Below the pieces are notes generated by a model. The model was given only the letters and a program-made list of their open reading frames with translations, was not told the DNA's origin and made no database searches. Below, one piece after another: positions 1-11,823 of a DNA stretch of 64,000 nt; position 1 is the first letter of the stretch; the number at the start of each line of letters is the position of its first letter. This DNA is from Pseudomonadota bacterium (GTDB lineage: Bacteria; Pseudomonadota; Gammaproteobacteria; Steroidobacterales; Steroidobacteraceae), in assembly GCA_963204835.1 (NCBI GenBank), contig CAUJHJ010000033.1, forward strand, positions 1 through 64,000, written 5' to 3'. A program made the translations under genes and the position numbers.

Positions 1-506
1 GCGTAGGGCTCCCAATCGGTTGCGAGCCTGAAGAGGCCGCCCGGCCGCAACGCCGCGGCGACCAGGGCGATGAACGGCGCCTGCACGATGCGCCGCTTGT
101 GATGGCGCTTCTTGTGCCAGGGATCGGGAAAGAGCAGCAGCACTTCATCGATGCTGGCCGCGGGCAGGGCGCGTTCGAGCACTTCGACGGCATCGCGGCA
201 GATCGCGCGCACATTGGAGCTGCCCCGGGCGTTGCAGCTCAGCAGCAGCCGGCCGACTCCCGGCCGATGCACCTCGATGCCCAGGTAGTCGCGCTCCGGG
301 TGGCGGGCCGCGAGCGCCGCGAGATGGTCCCCGTTGCCGAAGCCGATCTCGAGCGTGCGCGGGGCGCGGCGGCCGAAGCAGGCGTCGAGGTCGAGCGGCT
401 CGTCCGCCGTGTCGAGCCCGTAGCGGGGCCACAGCTCATCGAGTGCGCGCTGCTGCGCGTCCGTCATGCGTCCGCCGCGGACGACGAAGCTGCGGATCGT
501 GCGCAT
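1..506 (-). CDS. trmB: tRNA (guanine-N7)-methyltransferase, 3' end cut by window edge
   Basis: TrmB makes m7G46 in the variable loop of tRNAs using S-adenosylmethionine. The visible N-terminal 168 codons show the SAM-binding motif LEIGFGNGDHLAALA and the family signature LLFPDPWHKKRHHKRRIVQ, which is diagnostic. The start is the ATG at 506, which shares one base with the stop of the upstream lipoprotein gene (TGATG), so translation is probably coupled. The last residues run off the left edge of the window. Identification is firm; only the missing C-terminus is unseen. Confidence 0.93.
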   Translation of the reverse strand, partial: MRTIRSFVVRGGRMTDAQQRALDELWPRYGLDTADEPLDLDACFGRRAPRTLEIGFGNGDHLAALAARHPERDYLGIEVHRPGVGRLLLSCNARGSSNVRAICRDAVEVLERALPAASIDEVLLLFPDPWHKKRHHKRRIVQAPFIALVAAALRPGGLFRLATDWEPY

Positions 507-1624
507 CAGCGCGGCCTGCCGGGACGTGCGAGGTCCCAGAACAACGCGTCGACGCCGATGCGGATGCCGGGGTCGGCCCGCCAGGCGTACTCGCGGTCCC
601 AGCGCACCAGCGGCTCGATGAACCAGTAGAGCCAGCCACTCGCGGTCGGGCGCTTGCTGAAGAGCGAGGCCTCGTAGTACGCGGCGCCGCGCATGTCTTC
701 GCCGGACGCGTAGAGCTTCACGCCCCATCCGCGCCCGATGTCGGCCGCCCGCAGGTAGGAGCCGTAGCGGTCGGGCACGATGATCTCCCGCGCCTTGGCA
801 TATATCAGCGTTTGCGACCATTCGGTGCGGTCGCGGTCGTCGCGCCACTTCACGTAGCTCGAGCTGCGCAGGAGCCGTTGCCCCGACCAGCGGTCGACCG
901 TGATCGCCGCGGCGTAGCCTACGCTTTCTTCCGTCTCCGCGAAGAGCTTGGCGAAAGGATAGACATCCCAGCGGCCGAGTTCGATTTCGCGCGCCCACTT
1001 GAGCGACAGGAAGGCGACGGGCGGCGCGTCGAGCTTGAGCCCGATGTCGAAATTGAGGTGCCGGCGAAACTCGTAGCGGAAGCCGGCCCGCACGGCCGTG
1101 CTCTCGTCGGCCACGCGCGGCGCTTCGTCGACGTCGTTGCTCGTGATGAAAATCCGCAGGCGCTTCTCGGTGTTCGGCAGCCGCAGCGTCATGTCGAAAT
1201 CGAGGTCGAGGGCAAGGTCGGTGCCGTCGCTGCGGTCGATGGCCTGGCTGCCGACGCTCACGCGAAAGGGGGCGGCGGGAACCGGCAACAGCGCCACGCC
1301 CTTCGGCGCGAAGCGCCGGTCGGTCGCCTCGACGAGCCCTTGCATCTTCGTGTAGAGGAGGTCGTGAGCCTGGTCCAGCCGCTGAGCGGCATCGAGCGGT
1401 GGCGCGGCCGCCGCATTGCGTTCCCTGATTTCGCCGGTCGAGAGTTCCCCCGGCCCATGGCGCTCGGGCGACGAGCGATGGCGGCTGCCTTCGGCTGCGG
1501 CCTCGCCAGCCGTCAGCGCGGGGGGCTGGGCGGCCACGACGGGAGGAGCCTCGGACGCCGTCGTCGCGCAACCCGCGAGGGCCGCGAGCAGGCATGCCGG
1601 CAGGGAGCGGGGCAAGGAGTGCAT
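506..1624 (-). CDS. Outer-membrane lipoprotein of unknown function
   Basis: A 372-aa protein of no family I recognise. It starts MHSLPRSLPACLLAALAGC, a lipoprotein signal with lipobox LAGC, so the mature protein should begin at Cys18 or so. The start at 1624 is preferred because it puts the signal peptide at the N-terminus; an in-frame ATG at 1648 would add eight residues. After an Ala/Pro/Glu-rich linker (about residues 20-80), the rest alternates polar and aromatic residues like amphipathic beta strands (for example RWDVYPFAKLF, GWLYWFIEPLVRW). It may be a lipid-anchored beta-barrel or surface protein. Its stop overlaps the trmB start by one base. Function unknown. Confidence 0.75.
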   Translation of the reverse strand: MHSLPRSLPACLLAALAGCATTASEAPPVVAAQPPALTAGEAAAEGSRHRSSPERHGPGELSTGEIRERNAAAAPPLDAAQRLDQAHDLLYTKMQGLVEATDRRFAPKGVALLPVPAAPFRVSVGSQAIDRSDGTDLALDLDFDMTLRLPNTEKRLRIFITSNDVDEAPRVADESTAVRAGFRYEFRRHLNFDIGLKLDAPPVAFLSLKWAREIELGRWDVYPFAKLFAETEESVGYAAAITVDRWSGQRLLRSSSYVKWRDDRDRTEWSQTLIYAKAREIIVPDRYGSYLRAADIGRGWGVKLYASGEDMRGAAYYEASLFSKRPTASGWLYWFIEPLVRWDREYAWRADPGIRIGVDALFWDLARPGRPR

Positions 1625-1703
1625 GGAGCCGCGGATCATCCCCGCCAAGCATACGGGGCGATCACCCGGAAAGCTGCCGAATGCATCAAGCTGCGACGGC
1701 CGC

Positions 1704-1709
1704 TAGCAT
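1704..1709 (+). promoter_or_regulatory. Candidate -10 element for leaderless transcript
   Basis: TAGCAT lies six bases before the ATG of the MHS transporter at 1716, with no Shine-Dalgarno sequence in between. The same arrangement recurs before the starts at 4939, 43971 and 56539. No good -35 is visible. Inference only. Confidence 0.3.
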
Positions 1710-1715
1710 GGCCGG

Positions 1716-3011
1716 ATGCGACGCTTGCGCTCCATCTTCGGCGGCTCGGTCGGCAACCTGGTCGAGTGGTACGACTGGTATGTCTATGCGGCGTTTTCGC
1801 TTTACTTTGCGCAGGCGTTCTTTCCGGCGGGTGACCGGACTGCCCAGCTGCTCAATGCCGCCGGTGTTTTCGCGCTCGGGTTCCTCGTGCGCCCGGTCGG
1901 CGGCTGGCTGTTCGGGCGCCTGGCGGATCGGCGCGGACGTCGGGTGGCGCTCACCGCGTCGGTGACGCTGATGTGCGCCGGATCCCTGCTGATTGCCGTC
2001 GTGCCGGGATACGACGTCATCGGTGTCGCGGCGCCCGCCCTGCTCGTGCTCGCGCGCCTGCTGCAAGGCCTCAGCGTCGGCGGCGAGTACGGTACGAGTG
2101 CAACCTACCTGTCTGAAATCGCGGGCCGCGAGCACCGCGGCTTCTACGCGAGCTTCCAGTACGTGACCCTGATCATGGGGCAGCTGCTCGCCCTCGCGGT
2201 CTTGCTGCTGCTGCAATGGGTGCTGCTGACCGATGCGCAACTCGAGGCCTGGGGCTGGCGCATCCCCTTTGCGATCGGGGCCGGGTTCGCGGTCGTCGCC
2301 TCCTGGCTGCGGCGCGGGATCGACGAAACGGATTCGTTCGCGAAGTGCGATGCACCGAAATCGCAGGCGGGGGCGCTGCGCACGCTCGCGGCACACCCGC
2401 GCGAAGTGCTGATCGTCATCGGGCTCACCATGGGCGGGACACTCGCGTTCTACACCTACACCACCTACATGCAGAAATTCCTCGTCAACACGGTGGGCCT
2501 GTCGCGCACGGACGCCTCGCTCGTATCCGCGGCGACGCTCGCCGTGTTCATGTGCCTGCAGCCGCTGTTCGGCGCGCTCTCGGACCGGATCGGCCGGCGC
2601 CCGCTGTTGCTCGGCTTCGGCATCCTGGGCGCCGCATTCACGGTGCCGCTGCTCACGGCGCTCAGCACGGCCACCAGCGTGACCCAGGCCTTCTGGCTGA
2701 TCATGGCGGCCCTCGTGATCGTGTCGGGCTACACCTCGATCAATGCGGTGGTGAAGGCGGAACTCTTTCCGGTCGATATCCGTGCGCTCGGCGTCGGCCT
2801 GCCGTACGCGCTCGCGGTATCGCTCTTCGGCGGCACGGCCGAATTCGTCGCGCTCTGGTTCAAGGCCGCCGGCCACGAGTCGTGGTTCTACTGGTACGTG
2901 ACCGCCTGCATCGCCTGCTCGCTCGTCGTTTACGCCACGATGCGCGAGACGCGGGCGAGCTCGCGCATCGACGCGGATCAGGCGCCGAGCGTCGCGAACA
3001 GCCGGCCGTAG
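1716..3011 (+). CDS. MHS-family dicarboxylate/alpha-ketoglutarate:H+ symporter (KgtP-like MFS)
   Basis: Inner-membrane transporter of the metabolite:H+ symporter branch of the major facilitator superfamily, 431 aa with about 12 membrane segments. Family marks are the N-terminal GNLVEWYDWYVYAAF, the loop 2-3 signature GRLADRRGRR, RLLQGLSVGGEYG near residue 110, and the second-half repeat LSDRIGRRPLLL. Relatives carry alpha-ketoglutarate, citrate, proline/betaine or shikimate; N-terminus and overall look are closest to KgtP, but substrate cannot be assigned from sequence. The ATG at 1716 has no Shine-Dalgarno and follows a TAGCAT box by six bases, so it may be leaderless. The last 34 bases overlap the 3' end of the convergent rhomboid gene. 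Confidence 0.85.
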   Translation: MRRLRSIFGGSVGNLVEWYDWYVYAAFSLYFAQAFFPAGDRTAQLLNAAGVFALGFLVRPVGGWLFGRLADRRGRRVALTASVTLMCAGSLLIAVVPGYDVIGVAAPALLVLARLLQGLSVGGEYGTSATYLSEIAGREHRGFYASFQYVTLIMGQLLALAVLLLLQWVLLTDAQLEAWGWRIPFAIGAGFAVVASWLRRGIDETDSFAKCDAPKSQAGALRTLAAHPREVLIVIGLTMGGTLAFYTYTTYMQKFLVNTVGLSRTDASLVSAATLAVFMCLQPLFGALSDRIGRRPLLLGFGILGAAFTVPLLTALSTATSVTQAFWLIMAALVIVSGYTSINAVVKAELFPVDIRALGVGLPYALAVSLFGGTAEFVALWFKAAGHESWFYWYVTACIACSLVVYATMRETRASSRIDADQAPSVANSRP

Positions 3012-3583
3012 GCCTGCGGGTGCGCGAGCGCGACGAACACGAGCCCGGTGAGCGCGCCGGCGAAATGGGCGTCGTGATTGATGCGGCCGCGCGCCTGCCT
3101 GGCCGACCACCACGTATAAGCGAGATAGCCGACGGCGAAGAGCGGCGCGGGAATCGGGAACGGGATTGGCAGGATGAAGATGCTTTGCGCCGGGTTGTAC
3201 ACGATCGAGGCGAACAGCACCGCGCTGATCGCGCCCGATGCACCGAGCGTGGCGTAGTCGGGATTGCCGCGGTGCTTCAACCATGTGCCGAGCTGGCTGA
3301 AGGCGAGGCCGGCGAAGTACAGCACGAGGAAGGGGCGCGTGCCGATCAGCCGCTCGAGCGGAATGCCGAAGAACCAGAACGTGATCGAATTGAAAAGGAG
3401 GTGCGGCAGGTCGGCGTGCACGAAGCCCGCGAGCAGCGCGGTCGAATACTCGCGCTGGCGCAGGTACCAGTAGGGACGGAACAGGCAGCGCGCGAGGAAG
3501 CCCGGCGAGCCGTACAGCCCGATGAGGCTCAGCGCGACGATCAGCGCGAGAAGGCTGCCTGCGCCTGCGCCGACGCCGCTCAT
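2978..3583 (-). CDS. Rhomboid-family intramembrane serine protease
   Basis: A six-helix intramembrane protease of 201 aa that cleaves transmembrane substrates. The catalytic serine sits in GASGAISA and the catalytic histidine in the last helices (HDAHFAGALTG); the HADLPHLLFNSITFW segment is the family L1/TM2 signature (usual H..NM/NS). The start at 3583 is chosen because its ATG overlaps the stop of the upstream M24 peptidase (ATGA), and the longer frame to 3715 would add 44 residues of unrelated composition. The two genes are probably co-transcribed. The 3' end overlaps the convergent transporter by 34 bases. Substrates are unknown. Confidence 0.87.
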   Translation of the reverse strand: MSGVGAGAGSLLALIVALSLIGLYGSPGFLARCLFRPYWYLRQREYSTALLAGFVHADLPHLLFNSITFWFFGIPLERLIGTRPFLVLYFAGLAFSQLGTWLKHRGNPDYATLGASGAISAVLFASIVYNPAQSIFILPIPFPIPAPLFAVGYLAYTWWSARQARGRINHDAHFAGALTGLVFVALAHPQAYGRLFATLGA

Positions 3584-4845
3584 GCAAATGGCTGGTCGAT
3601 CGAGGCCGGCGGGACCGAGAACCACTTCGGGCCTGCGGCCGTCATGTGGATGCAATCCTCGAGCCGCACCCCGAAGCGGCCCGGGATGTAGATGCCCGGC
3701 TCGTCCGAGAAGCACATGCCCGCCGCGAGCGGCGTCGACTCGCCGTGCACGAGGTTCACCGGTTCGTGGCCGTCGAGGCCGATGCCGTGGCCGGTGCGGT
3801 GCGAGGTGCCGGGCAGCTTGTAGCCCGGCCCGTAGCCGGCCGCTTCGTATGCCGCGCGCACCGCATCATCGACCTGCCCGGCGGGCGTGCCGATCCTCGC
3901 TGTTTCGAATGCGATCTGCTGGCCGCGGCGCACGAGGTCCCACACCGCGCGCTGCGCCTTCGTCGCGTCCCCGTACACCATCGTGCGGGAAATGTCCGAT
4001 TGATAGCCCTCGACGGTGCAGCCGCAGTCCATCAGCACCACCTCGCCGTCGCGCACTTCCTGCGGCTTGCCGGACCCGTGCGGATAGGCGCTCGCCTCGC
4101 CGAGCAGGATCAGGGTGAACTGCGTGCTGCCGCCGCGCTTCGCCATCGCCGCCGACATGATGCGGCCAATGTCCCGCGGGGTCATGCCGCGCGCGACCTG
4201 CGGCCCGGTTTCCCGGTACGCGGCGATCGTGATGTCGCTCGCGGCCTGCATCAGGGCGATTTCAGCGGGCGATTTCACCACGCGACAGGCGCGCACCACG
4301 CCTGCGTCGTCGCGCGTCGCCACGCCGCGTTTCGCGAGGCCGTCGAACGCGAAGAAGCGCACCGTGTCCTCGACGCCGACGGGCCCGCCGTCGAGCCGGC
4401 GTGCGCGCAGCCAGTCCGCGATCAGCGCGTGCGGGCTCTCGTGCTCGTTCCACACCCGCACTTGCGCGGGGATCGCGAGGCTCTCGCGCACCGACGGTTC
4501 CTCGAACGCGGGGGTGACGACCAGCGCTTCGCCGTCGGCCGGGATCACCGCCGCGGTAAGCCGTTCGCTGCGCCACCAGTCGATGCCCGTGAAATAGACG
4601 AGCGAGCTGCCGGCCTCGACGAGGATGGCCTTGAGGCCCGCGGCGCGCATCAGGGCCTGGGCCTTCGCAACCCGCTGCAGGCGCTCCGCGGCCGTGATCG
4701 GTGGCGGCAGCGCGATCGCCGGCCCGCTCGCCGGCGCGGCGGCTGCGCCCGCCCATGCCGCACGCCCCGCCGACAGGGGATCGACCGCGATGGCGCCCGC
4801 CGCGGCGGCGGACATCGTCAGGAAAGTCCGTCGTGCTGTCACCAT
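3580..4845 (-). CDS. Tat-exported M24-family Xaa-Pro aminopeptidase-like metallopeptidase
   Basis: A 421-aa pita-bread-fold peptidase that likely removes N-terminal residues next to proline. The start at 4845 gives VTARRTFLTMSAAAAGAIA, a twin-arginine signal; an upstream ATG at 4884 would only lengthen the tail before the signal. An N-terminal creatinase-like domain (about 60-190) precedes the catalytic domain. All five dinuclear-metal ligands are visible: two Asp in MDCGCTVEGYQSDISRT, His in TGHGIGLDGHE, Glu in DEPGIY and Glu in VRLED. So it should be active, probably in the periplasm. It overlaps the downstream rhomboid gene by four bases. Confidence 0.87.
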   Translation of the reverse strand: MVTARRTFLTMSAAAAGAIAVDPLSAGRAAWAGAAAAPASGPAIALPPPITAAERLQRVAKAQALMRAAGLKAILVEAGSSLVYFTGIDWWRSERLTAAVIPADGEALVVTPAFEEPSVRESLAIPAQVRVWNEHESPHALIADWLRARRLDGGPVGVEDTVRFFAFDGLAKRGVATRDDAGVVRACRVVKSPAEIALMQAASDITIAAYRETGPQVARGMTPRDIGRIMSAAMAKRGGSTQFTLILLGEASAYPHGSGKPQEVRDGEVVLMDCGCTVEGYQSDISRTMVYGDATKAQRAVWDLVRRGQQIAFETARIGTPAGQVDDAVRAAYEAAGYGPGYKLPGTSHRTGHGIGLDGHEPVNLVHGESTPLAAGMCFSDEPGIYIPGRFGVRLEDCIHMTAAGPKWFSVPPASIDQPFA

Positions 4846-4904
4846 GGCGGCTATCTTGAACGTGCGCCGCGCCTGCGTCGACACTTTGCGGACCGGCGAG
4901 CCCC

Positions 4905-4933
4905 TCGACCTCGGCCGCGTTCCTGCCTAGCAT
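4905..4933 (+). promoter_or_regulatory. Candidate sigma70-type promoter of small membrane protein
   Basis: TCGACC (4905-4910) and TAGCAT (4928-4933) are 17 bases apart, each matching four or more positions of the sigma70 consensus. The -10 ends five bases before the ATG at 4939, which would make the transcript leaderless. Confidence 0.4.
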
Positions 4934-4938
4934 GGGCC

Positions 4939-5109
4939 ATGGACATCATCGCGCGCACGACCATCGCCATCGCATTCATCGGCCTGATCGGCCTGATGAT
5001 CGGGTTCACGAACCGCGACCGTCCCTACGGCCCCTACGTGATGTGGGGCGGGGTCATGTGCATGCTGGCGGTGATCGCATACCACATCGTCCGGACCGTG
5101 CAGTCCTGA
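4939..5109 (+). CDS. 56-aa two-helix membrane protein
   Basis: A very small protein with two hydrophobic helices (about residues 5-22 and 34-50) joined by a short charged loop with FTNRDRPYGPYVMWGG. I recognise no family. It lies divergent from the M24 peptidase and ends 21 bases before the convergent gdhA stop. The ATG at 4939 sits five bases after a reasonable -10 element (TAGCAT), with a 17-base-spaced -35, and this promoter plus the clean amphipathic/hydrophobic pattern is the main support that it is real. Function unknown. Confidence 0.6.
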   Translation: MDIIARTTIAIAFIGLIGLMIGFTNRDRPYGPYVMWGGVMCMLAVIAYHIVRTVQS

Positions 5110-5130
5110 CGGACGGCGGGAGCCCCCGGT

Positions 5131-8713
<3,583 letters not shown>

Positions 8714-8729
8714 CCGGTCTCCAGGGACG

Positions 8730-8747
8730 ACTACCGAATCCGGTAGT
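8730..8747. promoter_or_regulatory. Lux-box-like palindrome (CT-N12-AG)
   Basis: ACTACCG-AATC-CGGTAGT is a perfect 7-bp inverted repeat with a four-base centre, and it contains CTACCGAATCCGGTAG, which fits the CT-N12-AG shape of LuxR-family operators. It lies 17 bases upstream of the LuxR start and about 68 bases before the TonB receptor start. If GCTAAT at 8770-8775 is the -10 of the receptor operon, the box centre falls near -43, the position used by LuxR-type activators. Confidence 0.55.
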
Positions 8748-8806
8748 TCCAATACTCTGCCGCATTCCCGCTAATAGCGACAGCATCACTTGGGGAGAAC
8801 CGATCC

Positions 8807-11161
8807 GTGCACAGATTCCTGGTCGCCGCCGCCCTTGCCGTCGCAGCCGGGCCGGCACCTGCCGAGGAAGCGCCCGACGGGTCCCAGTCGCTCCAGGAGG
8901 TGGTGGTGACTTCGCAACGGCGGGCCGAGTCGCTGCAGCGCGTGCCGCTCGCCGTTTCGGCCTTTACGGCCGACGACCTGCAGTCGCGCCAGATCACCTC
9001 GGCCGTGGACGTCGCCAATTTCGTCCCGAACCTGCTGGGCCAGAACAACATCGGCGCCAGCACCGCCAATACCTACTTCATGCGCGGTCTCGGCTCGGTT
9101 GCGCAGGTGGCCCTGCTCGATCCGGCCGTTTCCACCTATGTGGATGAAGTCATCATCCCGCGCCAGAATGCGAACAACTATGCGATGTTCGACGTCGAGC
9201 GGGTCGAAGTGCTGCGCGGCCCGCAGGGCACGACGTTCGGCCGCAACTCGACCGGCGGTGCGATCAGTATCGTGACCCGCAAGCCCGGCCTGCAGCGCGG
9301 CGGCTACCTGGCGCTCGGTGCGGGTGAGCACGACCGCCGCCTCGTGCGCGCGTCCGTGGACCTTCCGGTCGGCGATCGGCTGCTGACCAAGTTCTCCGGG
9401 TTCTACGTGGAGGACGACGGCTGGCTCGACAACCAGACGAACGGCGAGACGCTCAATGGCGGCCTCAACTGGGGACTGCGCGCAGCGGCGCGACTGCTGC
9501 CCACCGAGGACGTGACTTGGGACCTCACCGCCGAGTACATGGTTTCGGAAGGCGTCAACCTGCGCTCGAACCTCGGCGATCGCGATGCGACCAACACCGC
9601 ATACACGACGGGCGGGGCCACGTCGAACCTCGTCGCCGACATGCTTGCCCGGCGCGGGCTGCGCAACGAGGCGGCTGGCTTGGGGCTCATCTCGAACCTC
9701 GAGTGGCGGATGGGTGGCGCCGCCACCCTGAATTCGATCACGGGCTACCGCTCGCTCGCGCAGGAATTCCTCGTGGACTTTTCGCTGGCGCGCGCCCATG
9801 TCACGCCCGCGCCATTCGCGCTCGGCATCGACGGCGATTTCGAGATGTTCTCGCAGGAATTCAAGCTTGCCGGCCCGATCGGGTCGCGCCTGCGCTACGT
9901 TGCGGGCGTCTACGGTTTCTACGAGGACAACAACACGCAGGCCGGCCAGGCGACGGCCGCGAGCGCGGCGGCCGCGCCCGTCATGACCTGCAGCAACGGA
10001 CTCTTCGGTGACGGCAACGTGCTGTGCCCGAATGGCCGGCCAGGCTATGCGAGCTGGCGCGACATCGACAATGAAACGACCAGCCTCGCCGTGTACGCGC
10101 AGGTCGACTGGCAGCTGACGGATCGCATCACCGCGATTGCCGGCGCACGCTACACGGACGAGACCAAGAAGGTCGAGCTCAATCCGACCACTTACGGCAG
10201 CCTGACCAACGCGAACCTCGTTGCCGCGGGCGTGCCGACCCGGCTCGATACAAGCCTCGTGACCCCGAAGCTCGGCTTGAACTTCCAGGCGACCGACGAC
10301 GTGCTGCTCTACGCGAGCGCGACGCGCGGCTTCAAGGCGGGAGGCTGGAACTCCCAGACCGCCTATCGTCCGCAGGAGTTCCAGCCCATGGATCCGGAAA
10401 AGACTTGGTCCTGGGAAGGCGGCATCAAGAGCGAGCTTTTCGACCGGCGCTTGCGCGTGAATGCCACGGCTTTTTTCGCGAAGACCACCGGCTTGCAGCT
10501 GTCCTATACCACCCCGGGACCGGTGGCCGGCACGGTGCTATCGACGCAGGACAACGCCGGTGACATCGAGGTGAAGGGCGTCGAGCTCGAGTTCTCGGCG
10601 CGCATCACCGGCGACCTTTCCGTCTACGGTTCCGCGGGCCTGCAGGACGGCAGGTACACGAGCGTCAATCCCGCCGCGCAATCGTTCTGCACCAACGGTG
10701 GCACTGTCGTGAACGGTGCATGCGCCAATCCCCTGCCACCTGCAGTCACCACGACCTATACCAATGCGATCGATCTCGGCGATGAGCTGTCTCGATTCCC
10801 GGAGCGCACTTTCGCCCTCGGGCTCGACTGGGGCATCCCGCTCGCCGCGACCGGCGCAACCCTGCGCATGACGGCCGAAGCGACCTGGAACTCGGGCTTC
10901 TGGACGACCGCGTCCAACTCGCGGCCGACCCTGCGCCTCGAGCCCTCGGGTCCGCTGGTGACGCCGACATCGCTCGACACCTTCGCCGACAGCTACGCAC
11001 TGCTCAACTTCTCGCTCGCCTACGAGTCCGCCGGCGGACATTGGCGCACGGTGCTCGAGTGCAAGAACTGCAGCGACGAGACCTACCTGGCCTCGGTCTT
11101 CAACGGCGAGTTCTACGGCGAGCCGCGGCGCGTGGGCGCATCGGTGAGCTACAGCTTCTGA
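8807..11161 (+). CDS. TonB-dependent outer-membrane receptor (first of two)
   Basis: A 784-aa outer-membrane gated channel. A signal peptide (about 1-20, ending PAPAEE) is followed by a TonB-box-like stretch EVVVTSQRR, a plug domain (about 45-160, with VERVEVLRGPQGTTFGRNS and GGAISIVTRKP) and a 22-strand barrel ending in the aromatic terminus SVSYSF. The GTG at 8807 is preceded by GGGGAG at good spacing. The type (EVVVT...RRAESLQ, no siderophore hallmark) is common in Sphingomonadales and Xanthomonadales relatives for carbon-compound uptake. It heads the rightward operon TBDT-Sel1-TBDT-Sel1-flavoprotein. Ligand unknown. Confidence 0.9.
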   Translation: MHRFLVAAALAVAAGPAPAEEAPDGSQSLQEVVVTSQRRAESLQRVPLAVSAFTADDLQSRQITSAVDVANFVPNLLGQNNIGASTANTYFMRGLGSVAQVALLDPAVSTYVDEVIIPRQNANNYAMFDVERVEVLRGPQGTTFGRNSTGGAISIVTRKPGLQRGGYLALGAGEHDRRLVRASVDLPVGDRLLTKFSGFYVEDDGWLDNQTNGETLNGGLNWGLRAAARLLPTEDVTWDLTAEYMVSEGVNLRSNLGDRDATNTAYTTGGATSNLVADMLARRGLRNEAAGLGLISNLEWRMGGAATLNSITGYRSLAQEFLVDFSLARAHVTPAPFALGIDGDFEMFSQEFKLAGPIGSRLRYVAGVYGFYEDNNTQAGQATAASAAAAPVMTCSNGLFGDGNVLCPNGRPGYASWRDIDNETTSLAVYAQVDWQLTDRITAIAGARYTDETKKVELNPTTYGSLTNANLVAAGVPTRLDTSLVTPKLGLNFQATDDVLLYASATRGFKAGGWNSQTAYRPQEFQPMDPEKTWSWEGGIKSELFDRRLRVNATAFFAKTTGLQLSYTTPGPVAGTVLSTQDNAGDIEVKGVELEFSARITGDLSVYGSAGLQDGRYTSVNPAAQSFCTNGGTVVNGACANPLPPAVTTTYTNAIDLGDELSRFPERTFALGLDWGIPLAATGATLRMTAEATWNSGFWTTASNSRPTLRLEPSGPLVTPTSLDTFADSYALLNFSLAYESAGGHWRTVLECKNCSDETYLASVFNGEFYGEPRRVGASVSYSF

Positions 11162-11181
11162 CTGGAATGGAGGGTTGCCGG

Positions 11182-11790
11182 ATGAAGAAGTGGTTGCGCA
11201 ATGCAGGCATCGTTGCCGGTCTGCTGCTGTCCGCAGCGGCCAGCGCGGAAGTGACACTTTGTGATCGCCTTGCGACCCACCCGGACGATCCGGATCGAAA
11301 TGCCGCCGGCCTCGAGCACGAGGAAGTCGATCTCGGCGCGGCGGAAGCGGCCTGCCGGTCGGCGGTCGCCGCGGACCCGCGCCGCGCGCGGGAGCACTAC
11401 CACCTCGCGCGCGTGCTGTACTACGGCGGCAAGATCGAGGAAGGCATGAAGGAGCTGACGATCGCCGCCGACGCCGGCTATCGACAGGCCATCTTCGTGC
11501 TGGGCTATATCTACTCGGATGGCAAGGTGAAGCGCGACGACTGCCGCGCGGGCGAGCTTTTCCTGCGCGGCGTCGCGCTCGAGCATCCGTGGTCCGGCTT
11601 CCATCTCGTCGACAAGGCGCTCGCGGGCCGCTTCGCGAACTGCCCGTTCAAGCTCACCGACGAGGATCTCGAGCGCGCCATGCGTCTCGCGGAGGAGCAC
11701 GTGACGCTCACGGCATCGGGCGGGCGGGTCGAGAAACTGCGCGCGCGGCTGGACAGCCAGCGCGCATCAGCGGCCAGCGGCGCCAAGTAG
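11182..11790 (+). CDS. Exported Sel1-like repeat protein paired with TonB receptor (first copy)
   Basis: A 202-aa periplasmic protein with a signal peptide (LLLSAAASA) and helical Sel1/TPR-like repeats (about 60-140, for example AREHYHLARVLYYGG and GYRQAIFVLGYIYSDG). Four cysteines (CDRLATHPDDP, ACRSAV, DDCRAGELF, FANCPF) are all conserved in the second copy at 14162, suggesting two disulfides. The ATG at 11182 has GGAGG eight bases upstream. It lies 20 bases after the receptor gene and so is likely co-transcribed. Sel1 repeats are protein-binding scaffolds; a role as a periplasmic partner of the receptor is my inference. Confidence 0.8.
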   Translation: MKKWLRNAGIVAGLLLSAAASAEVTLCDRLATHPDDPDRNAAGLEHEEVDLGAAEAACRSAVAADPRRAREHYHLARVLYYGGKIEEGMKELTIAADAGYRQAIFVLGYIYSDGKVKRDDCRAGELFLRGVALEHPWSGFHLVDKALAGRFANCPFKLTDEDLERAMRLAEEHVTLTASGGRVEKLRARLDSQRASAASGAK

Positions 11791-11823
11791 CACGGTATCG
11801 TGAATTCCCCCGGAGGTTCTAAG

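Noticed and set aside
443-1834. Long open frame on the plus strand across the trmB/lipoprotein region
   Set aside because: Arg/Ala/Val-rich without domain pattern and antisense to two convincing genes; a GC-rich shadow frame.
8730-8747. Palindrome as transcription terminator
   Set aside because: Lies upstream of two divergent starts, has no T-run, and fits an operator better.
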